The notes: generated by a model not told the origin, from the letters alone. A stretch of 57,965 bases of DNA from Gammaproteobacteria bacterium (GCA_020445255.1 JAGRGY010000007.1:1-57965), one strand, 5' to 3'. Shown: positions 19,604-29,796, counted from the first letter of the stretch. Numbers and translations: made by a program.

Positions 19604-19972
19604 ATGAGGCTCGTAGGCATGAACGGAACGAAGGTTATCCCGCACCATCTGCGCACCCTGGGTGAGCGACTGCGTTATCGCCGCCGGCAGATGGGCTGGA
19701 CACAGGAACAGCTGGCCGTGCAGGCCGGTACCAACCAGGCGGTAATCCAGAAGATCGAAAACGGCAAGAGCCTGCGTCCGCGCAAGATCGACGAGATCGC
19801 GGCAGTGCTCGACGTGAACCCGGCATGGCTGATGTTCGGCGACGAAAAGGCGACCCCGCTGACAGACGAGGCACGTGAGGTCGCCGAGATCTGGATGACG
19901 CTCACCGAGGGCGAGCGCGACCGTATCCGTTCCGAGATGCGGATGCTGGCAGGCCGTCGGATGTCTTCCTGA
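19604..19972 (+). CDS. XRE-family helix-turn-helix regulator
   Basis: A 122-residue DNA-binding protein. The Cro/CI-type helix-turn-helix spans about residues 19-72 (TQEQLAVQAGTNQAVIQKIE, then KIDEIAAVLDVNPAWL). A short C-terminal helical tail may allow dimerisation. The ATG at 19604 is preferred; TTG at 19598 and ATG at 19619 are alternatives. The target is unknown. The 233 bp upstream include a GACCGC-N5-GCGGTC dyad (19470-19486) that could be an operator or a weak terminator of the preceding gene. It is convergent with rlmI. Confidence 0.88.
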   Translation: MRLVGMNGTKVIPHHLRTLGERLRYRRRQMGWTQEQLAVQAGTNQAVIQKIENGKSLRPRKIDEIAAVLDVNPAWLMFGDEKATPLTDEAREVAEIWMTLTEGERDRIRSEMRMLAGRRMSS

Positions 19973-19979
19973 GGCGACG

Positions 19980-21173
19980 CTAAAGCGTCGGCAAGACGCG
20001 CATGAAATAGGCCTTCAGATAGGCCGTTTCCGGAATCGCGGGGTGAATCGGATGATCTGGACTCTGTTGACCTTGCTCAAGCAGCTGCAGGCTGCGATCG
20101 CTGTGCCGGGCAGCCTGTTGCACCGTTCGCAGCAGCTCATCCCTGTGCAGGTGAAACGAACACGACGCCGTCACCAGTAGACCGTCTTTCTCTAGCAGCG
20201 CCAGCGCGGCCTCATTGAGCCGCCGATAGGCCAGCGTACCCTCCTTGATGTCCTTCTTGCGCTTGATGAACGCCGGCGGGTCGAGCACGACCACATCGTA
20301 ACGTTCGCGCTGCGCGCGCAGATCGCGCAGGACATGAAACGCATCTCCCTGCACGCACGTGACGGCATCGGCGCAGCCATTCGATGCCGCATTGTTCCGT
20401 ACCTGCTCCAGCGCCTGAGCCGACGCGTCGACGGCAGTCACGTGGTGCGCACCCGCAACCGCCGCGCGCACCGACCAGGCGCCCACATAGCTGAATACGT
20501 CGAGCACCCGGCGACCGTTGACGAAGCGCAGAAAGGCATCGCGGTTCGCTGCCTGGTCGAAGAACCAGCCGGTCTTCTGGCCATGCGACAGAGACACCCC
20601 GAACCGGCAGTCACCCTCTTCCACGGCCACGCTTTCCGGAACACTGCCGTGGGCAAGCTCCACGTAACGCGTCAGCCCCTCGAGTTCGCGCGTCGAAGAA
20701 TCGTTGCGCAGCAGAATGCCGGCCGGCTGCAGTACCTTGACCAACGCGGCAACGATCGCATCGCGGCGCACGTCCATGCCGGCGGTCGTCAGCTGCAGAA
20801 CAAGGTAATCACCGTAGCGGTCGACGACCACACCGGGCACGCCATCGGCCTCGCCGAACAGCAGGCGGTAGTAGGGCTTTGCATGCAGGCGCTGACGCAG
20901 CGACAGTGCCACCCGGACGCGGTGCACGAACAGCGACTCGTCAAGTGCAACGGCGCGATCGCGGCTGACCACCCGCGCACAGATCAGAGAGTTCGGATTC
21001 ACATAGCCGATGCCGAGCCATTTGCCCTGGGCGTTCTCGATCTGCACCTGCTGACCGGGTTCGAACCCTTTCAGCGGGGTCGCCGCCGTATCGACCTCGT
21101 TCGAATACACCCACAGGTGGCCGGCACGCAGGCGCCGATCCTGCTGCGCTGCGAGGCGCAAGACATCGCTCAT
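19980..21173 (-). CDS. rlmI: 23S rRNA (cytosine1962-C5)-methyltransferase RlmI
   Basis: A 397-residue, E. coli-sized RlmI. An N-terminal PUA domain (RRLRAGHLWVYSNEV) is followed by the EEHEP-like beta domain (LLFGEADGVPGVVVDRYGDY) and a Rossmann methyltransferase domain with the SAM loop VLDVFSYVGAWSVRA and active-site DPPAFIKRKKD. The ATG at 21173 is chosen because the product then begins MSDVLRLA, with no plausible protein upstream. It lies ten bases after the YpfJ-type gene on the same strand, so the two are likely co-transcribed. Confidence 0.93.
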   Translation of the reverse strand: MSDVLRLAAQQDRRLRAGHLWVYSNEVDTAATPLKGFEPGQQVQIENAQGKWLGIGYVNPNSLICARVVSRDRAVALDESLFVHRVRVALSLRQRLHAKPYYRLLFGEADGVPGVVVDRYGDYLVLQLTTAGMDVRRDAIVAALVKVLQPAGILLRNDSSTRELEGLTRYVELAHGSVPESVAVEEGDCRFGVSLSHGQKTGWFFDQAANRDAFLRFVNGRRVLDVFSYVGAWSVRAAVAGAHHVTAVDASAQALEQVRNNAASNGCADAVTCVQGDAFHVLRDLRAQRERYDVVVLDPPAFIKRKKDIKEGTLAYRRLNEAALALLEKDGLLVTASCSFHLHRDELLRTVQQAARHSDRSLQLLEQGQQSPDHPIHPAIPETAYLKAYFMRVLPTL

Positions 21174-21183
21174 CGGCGCGACC

Positions 21184-22143
21184 TCACAGGGCGTCGGCCT
21201 TGAAGGTATTGCAGGCGGCGACGTCGCCTTTCTCGAGTCCGGTCCGGAACCAGCGTACGCGCTGTTTGGAGCTGCCATGGGTGAACGATTCCGGCGACAC
21301 GTAGCCACGCGCCTGCTTCTGCAGGCGGTCGTCGCCGATCGCGCTCGCTGCGTTCAGGCCCTCGTCGATGTCGCCGCTTTCGAGCAGCTGGCGGCTGCGG
21401 CTGGCATGATGTCCCCAGATCCCGGCGAAACAGTCGGCCTGCAGCTCCTGCTTGACCGACAACGCGTTCTGCGCCGCCTCGTCGAGCCCGCGCTTGGCGC
21501 GCTGCACCTGATCCGAGATGCCGAGCAGGGTCTGCACGTGGTGGCCGATCTCATGCGCGACAACGTAGGCCTGGGCGAAGTCGCCGGGCGCATCGTGACG
21601 GCGCTTGAGGTCGTCGAAGAAACTCAGGTCGAGGTACACCTTGCGGTCGCCGGGGCAGTAGAAGGGCCCCATCGCCGCCTGACCCAGTCCGCAGGCCGAA
21701 TTCACGGCCCCGCGATACAGCACCAGGTGCGGTTCTTCGTACTCCTTGCCGGCCGCCTTGAACAGGCTGTGCCAGGTCTCTTCGGTGTCAGCGAGCACGA
21801 CAGCCACGAACTCCGCCAGTTCCTGCTCCTGCGGCGACTGTTCGACCTTTGCACCGCCCTCGTCTCCGCGACCCGCGCCGGTCTGGGTGGACTGCACACC
21901 GGGGCCGGTCATACCGCCGAGCAGTCCGCCGAGCCCGCCGCCACTGAAGTACATGTACGCGCCGAGCGCGAGCACAGCGAACAGCGTGCCCTTGAAGCCG
22001 AGGAAACGGAACACCAGCGGCAGCAGCCGCAACAGGCCACCCCCGCCCCCACCACCGAGACCCCCGAGACCGCCAAAACCGCCAGGCGACGAACTGCGTC
22101 GGTCCTCGATGTTGCTGCTCTGTCGTCTGCCTTTCCAACGCAT
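21184..22143 (-). CDS. YpfJ-type neutral zinc metallopeptidase
   Basis: A 319-residue membrane-anchored protein of the neutral zinc metallopeptidase family (YpfJ). After a charged start, residues 20-36 are a glycine run, then a membrane segment (about 51-66) and a peptidase domain with the zincin motif HEIGHHVQ (197-204). YPESFTHG-like SPESFTHGSSKQR follows at the C terminus, typical of the family. The substrate is not known. The start at 22143 gives MRWKGRRQSSNIEDRR, matching homologues. It probably shares a transcript with rlmI and is divergent from the HerA-like gene. Confidence 0.93.
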   Translation of the reverse strand: MRWKGRRQSSNIEDRRSSSPGGFGGLGGLGGGGGGGLLRLLPLVFRFLGFKGTLFAVLALGAYMYFSGGGLGGLLGGMTGPGVQSTQTGAGRGDEGGAKVEQSPQEQELAEFVAVVLADTEETWHSLFKAAGKEYEEPHLVLYRGAVNSACGLGQAAMGPFYCPGDRKVYLDLSFFDDLKRRHDAPGDFAQAYVVAHEIGHHVQTLLGISDQVQRAKRGLDEAAQNALSVKQELQADCFAGIWGHHASRSRQLLESGDIDEGLNAASAIGDDRLQKQARGYVSPESFTHGSSKQRVRWFRTGLEKGDVAACNTFKADAL

Positions 22144-22349
22144 GCGTGTTCTCCCACGATCCAGGTGCCCATATCCGGCCCGCCCGGTTGCCGACACCCG
22201 CATCGATGATCCGGACGCCGAGTGTAAACCCATGTGCCGGCATCGCGCCCGTGAACCGGCGCCCGTCCTGGGTTAACCTCCGGTGCAAGCCGGCACCTGC
22301 CGACAATCCCGCACGCGGCGCACGACCGCATGCGACAACGGAGCAAACG

Positions 22350-23846
22350 ATGGCCGACAACGACATCCTGCTGGGTGGCAACGGTAGCCGACAGATCATT
22401 CTCAACGCCGGCATGGCCAACCGCCACGGGCTGATCACCGGTGCGACCGGAACCGGCAAGACCGTCACGCTGCAGGTGCTGGCCGAGTCGTTCTCGCGCC
22501 TCGGCGTGCCGGTGTTCACGGCCGACGTGAAGGGAGACCTGTCGGGCCTCGCCGGCGCCGGCAAGCCGCATCCGAAGATCGACGAGCGGCTGCAGTACAT
22601 CGGTATCGAGGGCCACAGTTTCGAGGCCAGCCCCACGGTGTTCTGGGACGTGTTCGGCGACAAAGGCCATCCCGTGCGCACGACCGTGTCCGAAATGGGG
22701 CCGATCCTGTTCGCCAACCTGCTCGAACTCAACGAGACCCAGGAGGGCGTGCTGCAGATCGCGTTCAGCGTCGCCGATGACCAGGGCCTGCTGTTGCTCG
22801 ACCTGAAAGACCTGCGCGCGATGCTGAACTGGGTGGCCGACAATTCGTCCGATCTCGAACGCCAGTACGGCCGCATTTCGACCGCCAGCGTCACCGCGAT
22901 CCTGCGCCGCCTGCTGGTGCTCGAGGAGGCCGGCGGCGAACGCTTCTTCGGCGAGCCGGCGATCCGCATCGAGCACCTGATGCAGTGCGACTTCTCCGGT
23001 CGCGGCGTGATCAGCATCCTCGACGCCACCACGCTGTACCACTCACCACGCATCTACGCGACCTTCCTGCTGTGGCTGCTGTCCGAATTGATGGAGGAAC
23101 TGCCCGAACGTGGCGACGCGGATCGCCCGCGTCTGGTGTTCTTCTTCGACGAGGCCCACCTGCTGTTCTCGAGCGCACCGAAGGCATTGCTCGAGCGCAT
23201 CACCCAGGTCGTGCGCCTGATCCGCTCGAAGGGGGTCGGGGTGTTCTTCATCACCCAATATCCCAACGACGTGCCGGACGAGGTCATCGGCCAGCTCGGC
23301 AACCGCATCCAGCACGCGCTGCGCGCGTTCACGCCGAGAGACCGCAAGTCGGTGCGCGCCGCCGCCGAGACCTTCCGCGCCAACCCGGCGTTCGACACCG
23401 AGGAGGTGATCGGCCAGCTCGGCGTCGGCGAGGCATTGGTATCGACGCTCGACGCCAAGGGTGTGCCCAGCATCGTCGAACGCACGCTGATGGCGCCGCC
23501 ACGTTCGCAGTTCGGCCCGATCGACGAGGCGAAACGCAAGGAGCTGATCGACCGCTCACCGCTGAAAGCCGCGTACAACGATGCCGTCGACCGCGAGTCG
23601 GCCTTCGAGATGCTGGCCAAGCGCGAACAGGAGGTGCTGCAAAAACGTCAGCGCGAGGCCGAGGAACAGCAGCGCGCCGAACGCGAAGAGGCGGATCGCA
23701 AGGCGGCAGAGAAGGCCGAACGCAGCAGCAGCCGGCGGCAGGGAATCGGCGAGACGCTGGCCAAGTCGGTCGCGCGCACGATCGGCTCGACGCTCGGCCG
23801 CCAGATCATCCGCGGCATTCTCGGTTCGATCATTGGTCGACGTTGA
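22350..23846 (+). CDS. HerA/YjgR-type ATPase (DUF853)
   Basis: A 498-residue P-loop ATPase of the FtsK-HerA superfamily. Walker A is GATGTGKT (31-38), Walker B is RLVFFFDEAH (261-270), and the arginine/sensor region FITQYPNDVPDEVIGQLGNR follows. Residues about 425-470 are a highly charged coiled coil, and the C terminus is hydrophobic and glycine-rich. Members are linked to DNA translocation or nucleic-acid processing, but the cellular role is unclear. The ATG at 22350 has GGAG upstream; a longer frame to 22146 is rejected as non-coding. No NurA-type nuclease lies beside it. Confidence 0.92.
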   Translation: MADNDILLGGNGSRQIILNAGMANRHGLITGATGTGKTVTLQVLAESFSRLGVPVFTADVKGDLSGLAGAGKPHPKIDERLQYIGIEGHSFEASPTVFWDVFGDKGHPVRTTVSEMGPILFANLLELNETQEGVLQIAFSVADDQGLLLLDLKDLRAMLNWVADNSSDLERQYGRISTASVTAILRRLLVLEEAGGERFFGEPAIRIEHLMQCDFSGRGVISILDATTLYHSPRIYATFLLWLLSELMEELPERGDADRPRLVFFFDEAHLLFSSAPKALLERITQVVRLIRSKGVGVFFITQYPNDVPDEVIGQLGNRIQHALRAFTPRDRKSVRAAAETFRANPAFDTEEVIGQLGVGEALVSTLDAKGVPSIVERTLMAPPRSQFGPIDEAKRKELIDRSPLKAAYNDAVDRESAFEMLAKREQEVLQKRQREAEEQQRAEREEADRKAAEKAERSSSRRQGIGETLAKSVARTIGSTLGRQIIRGILGSIIGRR

Positions 23847-24045
23847 TTACCCGATAGACTTGGCGATCCGCCGCGGATCGTTGCCGTCCACCGTTCACTG
23901 GGGGCTTCGGCGTACCGACCATCCACGACCAGCGTATGGAAATCGGTGACCGGCAAGGCGACAAACTGCCGTTCGAAGCAAACTTCCAATCTCGTCGCAT
24001 CGCGCCGTTCCCGCGACCGATGCGACCCGGCAACGGGAAACCGGC

Positions 24046-24498
24046 ATGATCAGAAAATCGGCAGCAACAGGCGTCGCGGTCGCCATCGGCCTGACGGTGT
24101 TCGGCGGTGGTGCGATCGGCGAGACACGCGAAACGGCGCCGTATCTGCACGCATTCGAGATCGCCGCCGAGTCGTCGTTCGCCGAGGCATTTGCAGCCGA
24201 TCCGGCCTTCGAGGCCCTGGATGATGCACAGATCAGGCAGCGCGCCAAAGACGCGGCGAAAGCCTTCGGCGCGTGCCACATGCTGGCGATGACCGCGTAT
24301 TCCGAGCAGCTGCAGAATGTCGCTTACGGCGCCGTGCTGGCGGGCGGCTCCTACGCCGATGCCGAGCAGGCGTTCGAGCAGGCGATCTCGGCGCAGCTCG
24401 AGGCCGGTGGCGATGCCGCCCGCGCGGTTGCCCGCATGATGGTCGACTCGATCGCGATCGGCCGACCCTGCGCAGAGCAGGCGGAGGGGGCGCTTTAG
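24046..24498 (+). CDS. Exported protein of unknown function
   Basis: A 150-residue protein with an N-terminal signal peptide (cleavage near GAIG-ETRE). The mature part is helical and alanine/glutamate-rich and has two cysteines (FGACHML and GRPCAEQ), which could form a disulfide in the periplasm. I do not recognise the family. It stands alone after the HerA-like gene. The 199 bp before it contain a CGATCCGC-C-GCGGATCG dyad around 23865-23881, perhaps a weak terminator. Confidence 0.6.
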   Translation: MIRKSAATGVAVAIGLTVFGGGAIGETRETAPYLHAFEIAAESSFAEAFAADPAFEALDDAQIRQRAKDAAKAFGACHMLAMTAYSEQLQNVAYGAVLAGGSYADAEQAFEQAISAQLEAGGDAARAVARMMVDSIAIGRPCAEQAEGAL

Positions 24499-24747
24499 CC
24501 CGCATGTCGTGCCAGTCGTCCGGGCAACGCGGATTCGGCGAAACGCGGCGCAAGACGTACGCCATGGCCGGCCGATGTCCGGGTTGGCAACTCAGCGATG
24601 CAGGACGCTTGCGCCGGTAGTGATCGTGTCGCGAACCGTTGCAGCCACCCTTTAGCCGCCTGCGTGGCGGCCGACAAATCGGGCACCGGCGCCATGCGCC
24701 AGCCTGGTGGCGCGCTACCTACGGATCAGAACGGGAACGATCGTCAG

Positions 24748-25194
24748 ATGAAACGCCTTCAGGCAGTCATGGGCGTGGCGGGTGTGTTGGCCGTGGCCGC
24801 CGCGTCCGCCGAGATCTACCGGTGGACAGACAGTAACGGCAAGGCGCACTTCTCAGACCGGCCGTCCGTGGCGTATTCGTCAGAGACCGTCGAGCTGCGC
24901 ATAAACACGTATGAAGGCGTCAGCTACGAGTCCGCGAAGGCCGAGACCGAGAGTGGCAACGGCGTACGCAACGACGTGATCATGTACTCGGCGGCCTGGT
25001 GCGGTGTATGCAAGCGGGCGCGTCGCTATTTTCAGCAGAACCGCATTGCGTTCACCGAGTACGACATCGACAGCAACGCCCGGGCCAGGACCGCGTATCG
25101 CAAGCTGGGCGCCAAGGGCGTGCCGGTCATCCTGGTGGGCAACAGGCGCATGAACGGATTCAGTGCCGAAGGTTTCGAGAAGCTGTACCGATGA
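24748..25194 (+). CDS. Exported DUF4124-glutaredoxin fusion protein
   Basis: A 148-residue protein with a signal peptide (MKRLQAVMGVAGVLAVAAAS). DUF4124 follows (AEIYRWTDSNGKAHFSDRPS), then a glutaredoxin/thioredoxin fold with the active site W-C-G-V-C and cis-proline in KGVPVILVGN. The redox domain ends in the glutaredoxin-like FSAEGFEKLYR. It probably reduces or isomerises a periplasmic substrate; which one is unknown. The ATG at 24748 is chosen because it begins the signal peptide. The 249 bp before it show no other gene. Confidence 0.83.
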   Translation: MKRLQAVMGVAGVLAVAAASAEIYRWTDSNGKAHFSDRPSVAYSSETVELRINTYEGVSYESAKAETESGNGVRNDVIMYSAAWCGVCKRARRYFQQNRIAFTEYDIDSNARARTAYRKLGAKGVPVILVGNRRMNGFSAEGFEKLYR

Positions 25195-25369
25195 GGCAGG
25201 CGGGGCGTGCGTGTATCGCTGCTTCGATCCGCGCAGGCTATGAGGCCGATACTTCGGCACACCCGCAGCCCTCCGTGACACGATCGCGGCGGCACCGGGA
25301 TTCAGCCAGTCCGCCGCTGCAACACGCGGCCTGCCTGTGCGACCCGCGCAGCGTCGCGGGCAGCTCACG

Positions 25370-25591
25370 TCAATTCGACATCTGCGAACAGGACGGGCGC
25401 TGGTCGGCGAACTCCTGCGTACACTTGCGGACCTTCCCCGTGCGCGTATCGACGATCCACACCGCGGTTGCGGAAGCCGCGACACCTTCGTAACGGCGAT
25501 TGTCCTCGTTGCCGCTCTTGTCGTCGGCGATGGCAAGGGATGCGGTCAACAGTGCGGCGACGGCGAAGGTCGCGGGAATCGGCGTGTGCAT
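25370..25591 (-). CDS. Small exported protein of unknown function
   Basis: A 73-residue protein with a signal peptide (MHTPIPATFAVAALLTASLA). The mature part is about 50 residues long with a possible beta pair (ATAVWIVDTRTGKVRKCTQ) and two cysteines that may pair. GAGGACC precedes the ATG. Similar small proteins with a 'variable-hydrophobic-D-T-x-T-G' strand are common in proteobacteria as unknowns. It is convergent with the DUF4124-glutaredoxin gene. No function can be assigned. Confidence 0.6.
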   Translation of the reverse strand: MHTPIPATFAVAALLTASLAIADDKSGNEDNRRYEGVAASATAVWIVDTRTGKVRKCTQEFADQRPSCSQMSN

Positions 25592-25809
25592 GATCGAAGG
25601 TCCTCGGTCAGCAGTGAAACGGTGGCCGCCATTGTGCCAAACGCCGGCGTGCCGCCCAATTCCGCGCCTGCGGGATGTGCCGTCGTTCGCATGTCCGGTG
25701 CCGCTCGCCACGGTTGAGCGCCGCAATTACCCTGCTCAGCGGCACTTTGTTGCGCGCACGATCCTGCCTGTAAGGTATCGGGTCCGCCCACCACGGCCGT
25801 GGAGCCCCG

Positions 25810-27888
25810 ATGAGCACGAACCGCCTGCACGATGCGACCAGCCCTTACCTGCAACAGCACGCCAACAACCCGGTCGACTGGTGGCCATGGTGCGAAGAGG
25901 CGTTGGAAAAGGCACGGCGCGAGGACAGACCGATCCTGCTTTCGATCGGTTACTCGGCCTGTCACTGGTGCCACGTGATGGCGCACGAGTCGTTCGAAGA
26001 CCCGGTCACCGCCGACGTCATGAACGCGCTGTACGTCAACATCAAGGTCGATCGCGAGGAACGACCCGATCTCGACCGCATCTACCAGACGGCGCACCAG
26101 CTGCTGGCGCGACGGGCGGGCGGCTGGCCACTGACGGTGTTCCTCAGCCCGGACGATCTGGCACCGTTCTTCGCCGGAACCTACTTCCCCCCGCAGCCGC
26201 GTCACGGTCTGCCGTCTTTCGTCGACCTGCTGCGCCAGATCGAGAAGGCCTACCGCGAGCAACGTGACGCGATCCGCGAGCAGAACGCGACGCTGCAGGC
26301 CGCGCTCGTCGAACTGGATGCCGTGCAGCCGGACAGTGAGGACCCGGACGGCGTCCCGCTCGCGAGCGCGCTGAACCAGCTTGCCGGCCAGTTTGACGCC
26401 CGCCACGGCGGGTTCGGCGGCGCACCCAAGTTTCCCCACCCGGCGACGCTGCGCTTCGTGCTGCACCAGGGCATGATTCGCGCTGAGGACGCCACCACCC
26501 ACATCGCGCTGCACACGCTGCAGCAGATGGCCAACGGCGGTATCAACGACCATGTCGGTGGCGGCTTCTGCCGCTACTCGGTCGACGAGCGCTGGATGAT
26601 CCCGCACTTCGAGAAGATGCTGTACGACAACGGCCAGTTGCTCGGCGTGTATGCCGAGGCCTGGGCGCTGGCCGGCCACCGGCCGTTGTTCAAGCACGTC
26701 TGCGAACGCACCGCCGAGTGGGTTGTGCGCGAGATGCAGGCGCCAGACGGGGGTTACTACGCCAGCCTCGACGCCGACAGCGAGGGTGTCGAGGGCAAGT
26801 ACTACGTGTGGACGCCGGCCGAGGTGGTCGCACTGCTCGAGGATGCCGAGTACCGCGTGTTCGCGCCGCGCTACGGCCTCGATCACGCGGCCAATTTCGA
26901 GGGTCACTGGCACCTGCACGTCCGTACCGACACAGACACCATCGCCGAACGGACCGGACTCGGGGTGCGCGATGTGCGCGGCCTGCTGCTGAGCGCGCGT
27001 CAGAAGCTCTACGTCGAGCGCGAGAAGCGGGTGCGACCTGGGCGCGACGAGAAGATCCTGACCAGCTGGAACGCACTGATGATCCGTGGCATGGCGATCG
27101 CCGGCCGCACGTTCGAACGCGCAGACTGGTTGGACTCGGCGCGCGCCGCACTCGACTACCTGCGCCGACGGCACTGGCGCGACGGCCGCCTTCTCGCGAC
27201 CAGCCGCAACGGTGATGCGCGGCTCTCGGCGTATCTGGATGACCACGTGTTCCTGATCGACGCCGTGCTGGAAATGCTTCAGGCACGTTGGGACAGCGGC
27301 CTGCTGGCGTTCGCCGTCACGCTCGCGGAACGCGTCCTCGACGGCTTCGAGGACCATGCTGCCGGCGGCTTTTTCTTCACCGCCAGCGATCACGAGGCAT
27401 TGCTGCACCGCCCGCGCCCGCTCGCCGACGACGCGCTGCCGAGCGGCAATGGCATTGCGATCACGGTCCTGCTGCGCCTCGCCCACCTGACCGGTGACAT
27501 GCGTTTCCACGACGCCGCCACGCGTGCGCTGCACGCGGCTTGGCCAATCCTGTTGCGTGCCCCCTATGCGCATGTCGGTCTGCTCGACGGCCTGCAGCAG
27601 TGGTTGGAGCCGCCGGCGCAGGTCGTGCTCAGGGGACCGGCGGCGATGCTGCCGACGTGGCTGCAAACGGCCACTGCCGCGGCCGGTCCGGGCGACGCCG
27701 TCTACGCGATCGAAGACGACGCAGGCGACCTGCCGGCGGCGCTGGCCGCGATGCCGGCGCGCACCGGGTCAGTGGTCGCCTATCTTTGCCGCGGCCGCCA
27801 ATGCGAACCGCCGGTCGATACGCTCGAGGACCTGCGCCGGGTACTGGGCGGGAATAACGGCGGGGCACCGGCGTCTGACACCACATGA
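25810..27888 (+). CDS. SSP411/YyaL-type thioredoxin-domain protein
   Basis: A 692-residue protein of the DUF255/SSP411 family. The N-terminal thioredoxin fold (about 1-160) has the family motif [10 protein letters not shown] with C51 and C54. An (alpha/alpha)6-barrel resembling N-acyl-glucosamine epimerases fills the rest ([40 protein letters not shown]). The biochemical role is not established. It overlaps the following ECF sigma gene by four bases (ATGA), so it heads an operon whose other members include a DsrE-domain anti-sigma factor. That context suggests a redox or sulfur-related task. Confidence 0.92.
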   Translation: MSTNRLHDATSPYLQQHANNPVDWWPWCEEALEKARREDRPILLSIGYSACHWCHVMAHESFEDPVTADVMNALYVNIKVDREERPDLDRIYQTAHQLLARRAGGWPLTVFLSPDDLAPFFAGTYFPPQPRHGLPSFVDLLRQIEKAYREQRDAIREQNATLQAALVELDAVQPDSEDPDGVPLASALNQLAGQFDARHGGFGGAPKFPHPATLRFVLHQGMIRAEDATTHIALHTLQQMANGGINDHVGGGFCRYSVDERWMIPHFEKMLYDNGQLLGVYAEAWALAGHRPLFKHVCERTAEWVVREMQAPDGGYYASLDADSEGVEGKYYVWTPAEVVALLEDAEYRVFAPRYGLDHAANFEGHWHLHVRTDTDTIAERTGLGVRDVRGLLLSARQKLYVEREKRVRPGRDEKILTSWNALMIRGMAIAGRTFERADWLDSARAALDYLRRRHWRDGRLLATSRNGDARLSAYLDDHVFLIDAVLEMLQARWDSGLLAFAVTLAERVLDGFEDHAAGGFFFTASDHEALLHRPRPLADDALPSGNGIAITVLLRLAHLTGDMRFHDAATRALHAAWPILLRAPYAHVGLLDGLQQWLEPPAQVVLRGPAAMLPTWLQTATAAAGPGDAVYAIEDDAGDLPAALAAMPARTGSVVAYLCRGRQCEPPVDTLEDLRRVLGGNNGGAPASDTT

Positions 27889-28448
27889 CCACACCAAAAG
27901 GCACGCTGTTCGGCAATTTCGGTCGCAAACGTCGGCTGCAGCGAGAGATCTGTGCCGGGCGCGACCGACTGTACCGGATCGCGTGGTCGTGGTGCCACGA
28001 CAGCGATATCGCCGACGACCTGGTGCAGGAGACGCTGGCGCGTGCGCTGTCCAAGGTCGAAACCCTGCGGGACGAGGCGCGTCTGCAGGTCTGGCTGACC
28101 CAGATCATGGCCAACCTCTACCGTGACCAGTTCCGTCGCGTGCGGCCCGAGACCGGGCTTGAGGTCGACGCCTTGACCGGCGCCGACGATCCCGAGCAGA
28201 GCGTGAACCGCAGCCAGCTGGTCGCGCGCACGCGCGAGGCCCTCGGGCGGCTCGGCGACGATCAGCGCCAGGTACTGACACTGGTCGATATTGCCGAATT
28301 CAGCTATGCCGACACCGCATCGATACTCGATGTGCCGGTCGGCACCGTGATGAGCCGCCTGTCGCGCGCGCGCCGCCGCATGCGCGAGCTGCTCGAACAG
28401 CAGGGCATAGGATGTGCCGATGTCATTCCGCTGAGGAGACCACAATGA
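27885..28448 (+). CDS. ECF-type sigma factor paired with DsrE-domain anti-sigma factor
   Basis: A 187-residue group-4 sigma factor. Region 2 (about 25-92) includes [14 protein letters not shown]. Region 4 (about 128-178) has the usual [36 protein letters not shown]. Its start codon overlaps the stop of the SSP411-type gene, and its own stop overlaps the start of the anti-sigma gene, so stoichiometric coupled translation is likely. Only the standard motifs are shared with the other two ECF factors of the window; it is a different subgroup. Confidence 0.94.
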   Translation: MTTPKGTLFGNFGRKRRLQREICAGRDRLYRIAWSWCHDSDIADDLVQETLARALSKVETLRDEARLQVWLTQIMANLYRDQFRRVRPETGLEVDALTGADDPEQSVNRSQLVARTREALGRLGDDQRQVLTLVDIAEFSYADTASILDVPVGTVMSRLSRARRRMRELLEQQGIGCADVIPLRRPQ

Positions 28449-29164
28449 GTAGCAGTAACGAACTCGATCTGAATGCCTTCGTCGACGGCGAACTGACCGC
28501 CGACCAGCAAGCGGAATTCCTCGAGGCCATGCGCGACGACCCGGAGCTCGCCCGCCAGGCCTGCGAGCTCGGCCAGTTGAAGGCCCAGCTGCGCCTCGCC
28601 TATGCGTCGCCGCCCCCGCCGCGGCTGCGCGGCGGGGCACGCGTCGGCGCGTCGTGGCGGGCGATCGCCGCCAGCGGGATACTGCTGGTGCTCGGCGTGG
28701 TCGCCGGCTGGCTGCTGCCCGACGATGTCGAGCGCAACCGCTTCGTCGTGCTGGATGCGGACGGCCGCGGTCAGACGCCGGCCACGGCGGCCAACGACGA
28801 AACGCGGATCGTGTTCCACCTGACCAACGCCGACCCGCTGGTCGCCGCCGAACTGCTCGACGAGGTCGAGGGCATGCTGGCGGCCTATCAGGCGGACCAC
28901 CGGCCGCTGCGTGTCGAGGTGGTCAGCCACAGCGACGGTCTCGCGCTGCTGCGACAGAGCCTGACCGCGTATGGCACACGCATTCACGAGTTGGCGCAGC
29001 GTTTTCCCAACCTGACGTTCGTCGCGTGCAGGAACACGATCGACCGCTTGCGCGTCGAGCGTGGCATCGAGGTGCGGCTCGTGCCGGATGCCGAGGTCAT
29101 CGATTCGGGCGTAAACCACGTGGTTCGACGTCAAAAGGAAGGGTGGTCGTACATCCGTGTATGA
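28445..29164 (+). CDS. Membrane anti-sigma factor with periplasmic DsrE-like domain
   Basis: A 239-residue protein in three parts. Residues 1-55 are an anti-sigma-type helical domain (LDLNAFVDGELTADQQ) without the zinc H-x3-C-x2-C motif. A single membrane helix spans 72-91. Residues 121-239 resemble the two DsrE-like proteins encoded next: IVFHLTNAD against VVYHINGDD, the conserved cysteine in FVACRNTI (C195), and the ending SGVNHVVRRQKEGWSYIRV. The DsrE-like part should lie in the periplasm and could sense a sulfur or redox signal. The tandem with the sigma gene supports the anti-sigma role. The sensing idea is inference. Confidence 0.85.
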   Translation: MSSSNELDLNAFVDGELTADQQAEFLEAMRDDPELARQACELGQLKAQLRLAYASPPPPRLRGGARVGASWRAIAASGILLVLGVVAGWLLPDDVERNRFVVLDADGRGQTPATAANDETRIVFHLTNADPLVAAELLDEVEGMLAAYQADHRPLRVEVVSHSDGLALLRQSLTAYGTRIHELAQRFPNLTFVACRNTIDRLRVERGIEVRLVPDAEVIDSGVNHVVRRQKEGWSYIRV

Positions 29165-29672
29165 CCGGCAACGGGAATTTCGCTTCGCGTGGAAATGCCC
29201 GTTATGGTTTTGTTTCGCAGGCTTGGTTGGCCTCCTGGTGTGGACCGGTGCTGCGTATGCGGCACCGGATTCCGCGCGCCAGCAGGTCGTCTATCACATC
29301 AGTGATGGCGACCCGGATCGGCAGCGATCGGCACTGCGCAACGTGGCGAACCACCTGAACATATTGGGGGACGACGGGGCGGACATCGTGGTCGTACTGC
29401 AGGGCGACGGCGTCACGCTGCTGCTGCGACCCGACGCGCAGCCCCAACTGCCAGGGGGCCTTTCGGCGAACGCGACCGGCGAGGTGCGGATCGGGATCGA
29501 GGACCTCAGGCTGCGGGGCGTGCGCTTCGAGGTCTGCGCGCACTCACTGGCAAGGCGCGGTATCGACGATGACCGATACCTCCTCGACGTGGATCCAGCG
29601 GACCTGGTGCCCAGTGGCATCGACGAACTGGTCCGCCTGCAGCGCGCCGGATACACCTATATCAAGCCCTGA
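29157..29672 (+). CDS. Exported or membrane-tethered DsrE-like protein 1
   Basis: A 171-residue DsrE/DsrF-family protein. An N-terminal hydrophobic segment (residues 15-36, ending AAYA-APD) is probably a signal peptide. The fold starts VVYHISDGDPD, carries the family cysteine C127 in FEVCAHSL, and ends VPSGIDELVRLQRAGYTYIK. DsrE-like proteins bind sulfur on this cysteine in several sulfurtransferase systems. The GTG start overlaps the anti-sigma gene by eight bases, showing co-expression. The likely partner or competitor is the homologous domain of the anti-sigma factor. Confidence 0.82.
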   Translation: MYDRQREFRFAWKCPLWFCFAGLVGLLVWTGAAYAAPDSARQQVVYHISDGDPDRQRSALRNVANHLNILGDDGADIVVVLQGDGVTLLLRPDAQPQLPGGLSANATGEVRIGIEDLRLRGVRFEVCAHSLARRGIDDDRYLLDVDPADLVPSGIDELVRLQRAGYTYIKP

Positions 29673-29796
29673 CCGGCGGGATGGGTAGAGAGGATTTCGC
29701 CATGCCAGTGGCACGGTGAGACAAGGCGGTGCACCGATCGGTGCGCCCGCCGAATGACAACCACGAACGACTGCCAGAGAGCAGGTGGAGGAGATG

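Noticed and set aside
29706..29722. TGGCACG before DsrE-like gene 2 as a sigma54 promoter
   Set aside because: There is no GC at the -12 position at the required spacing.
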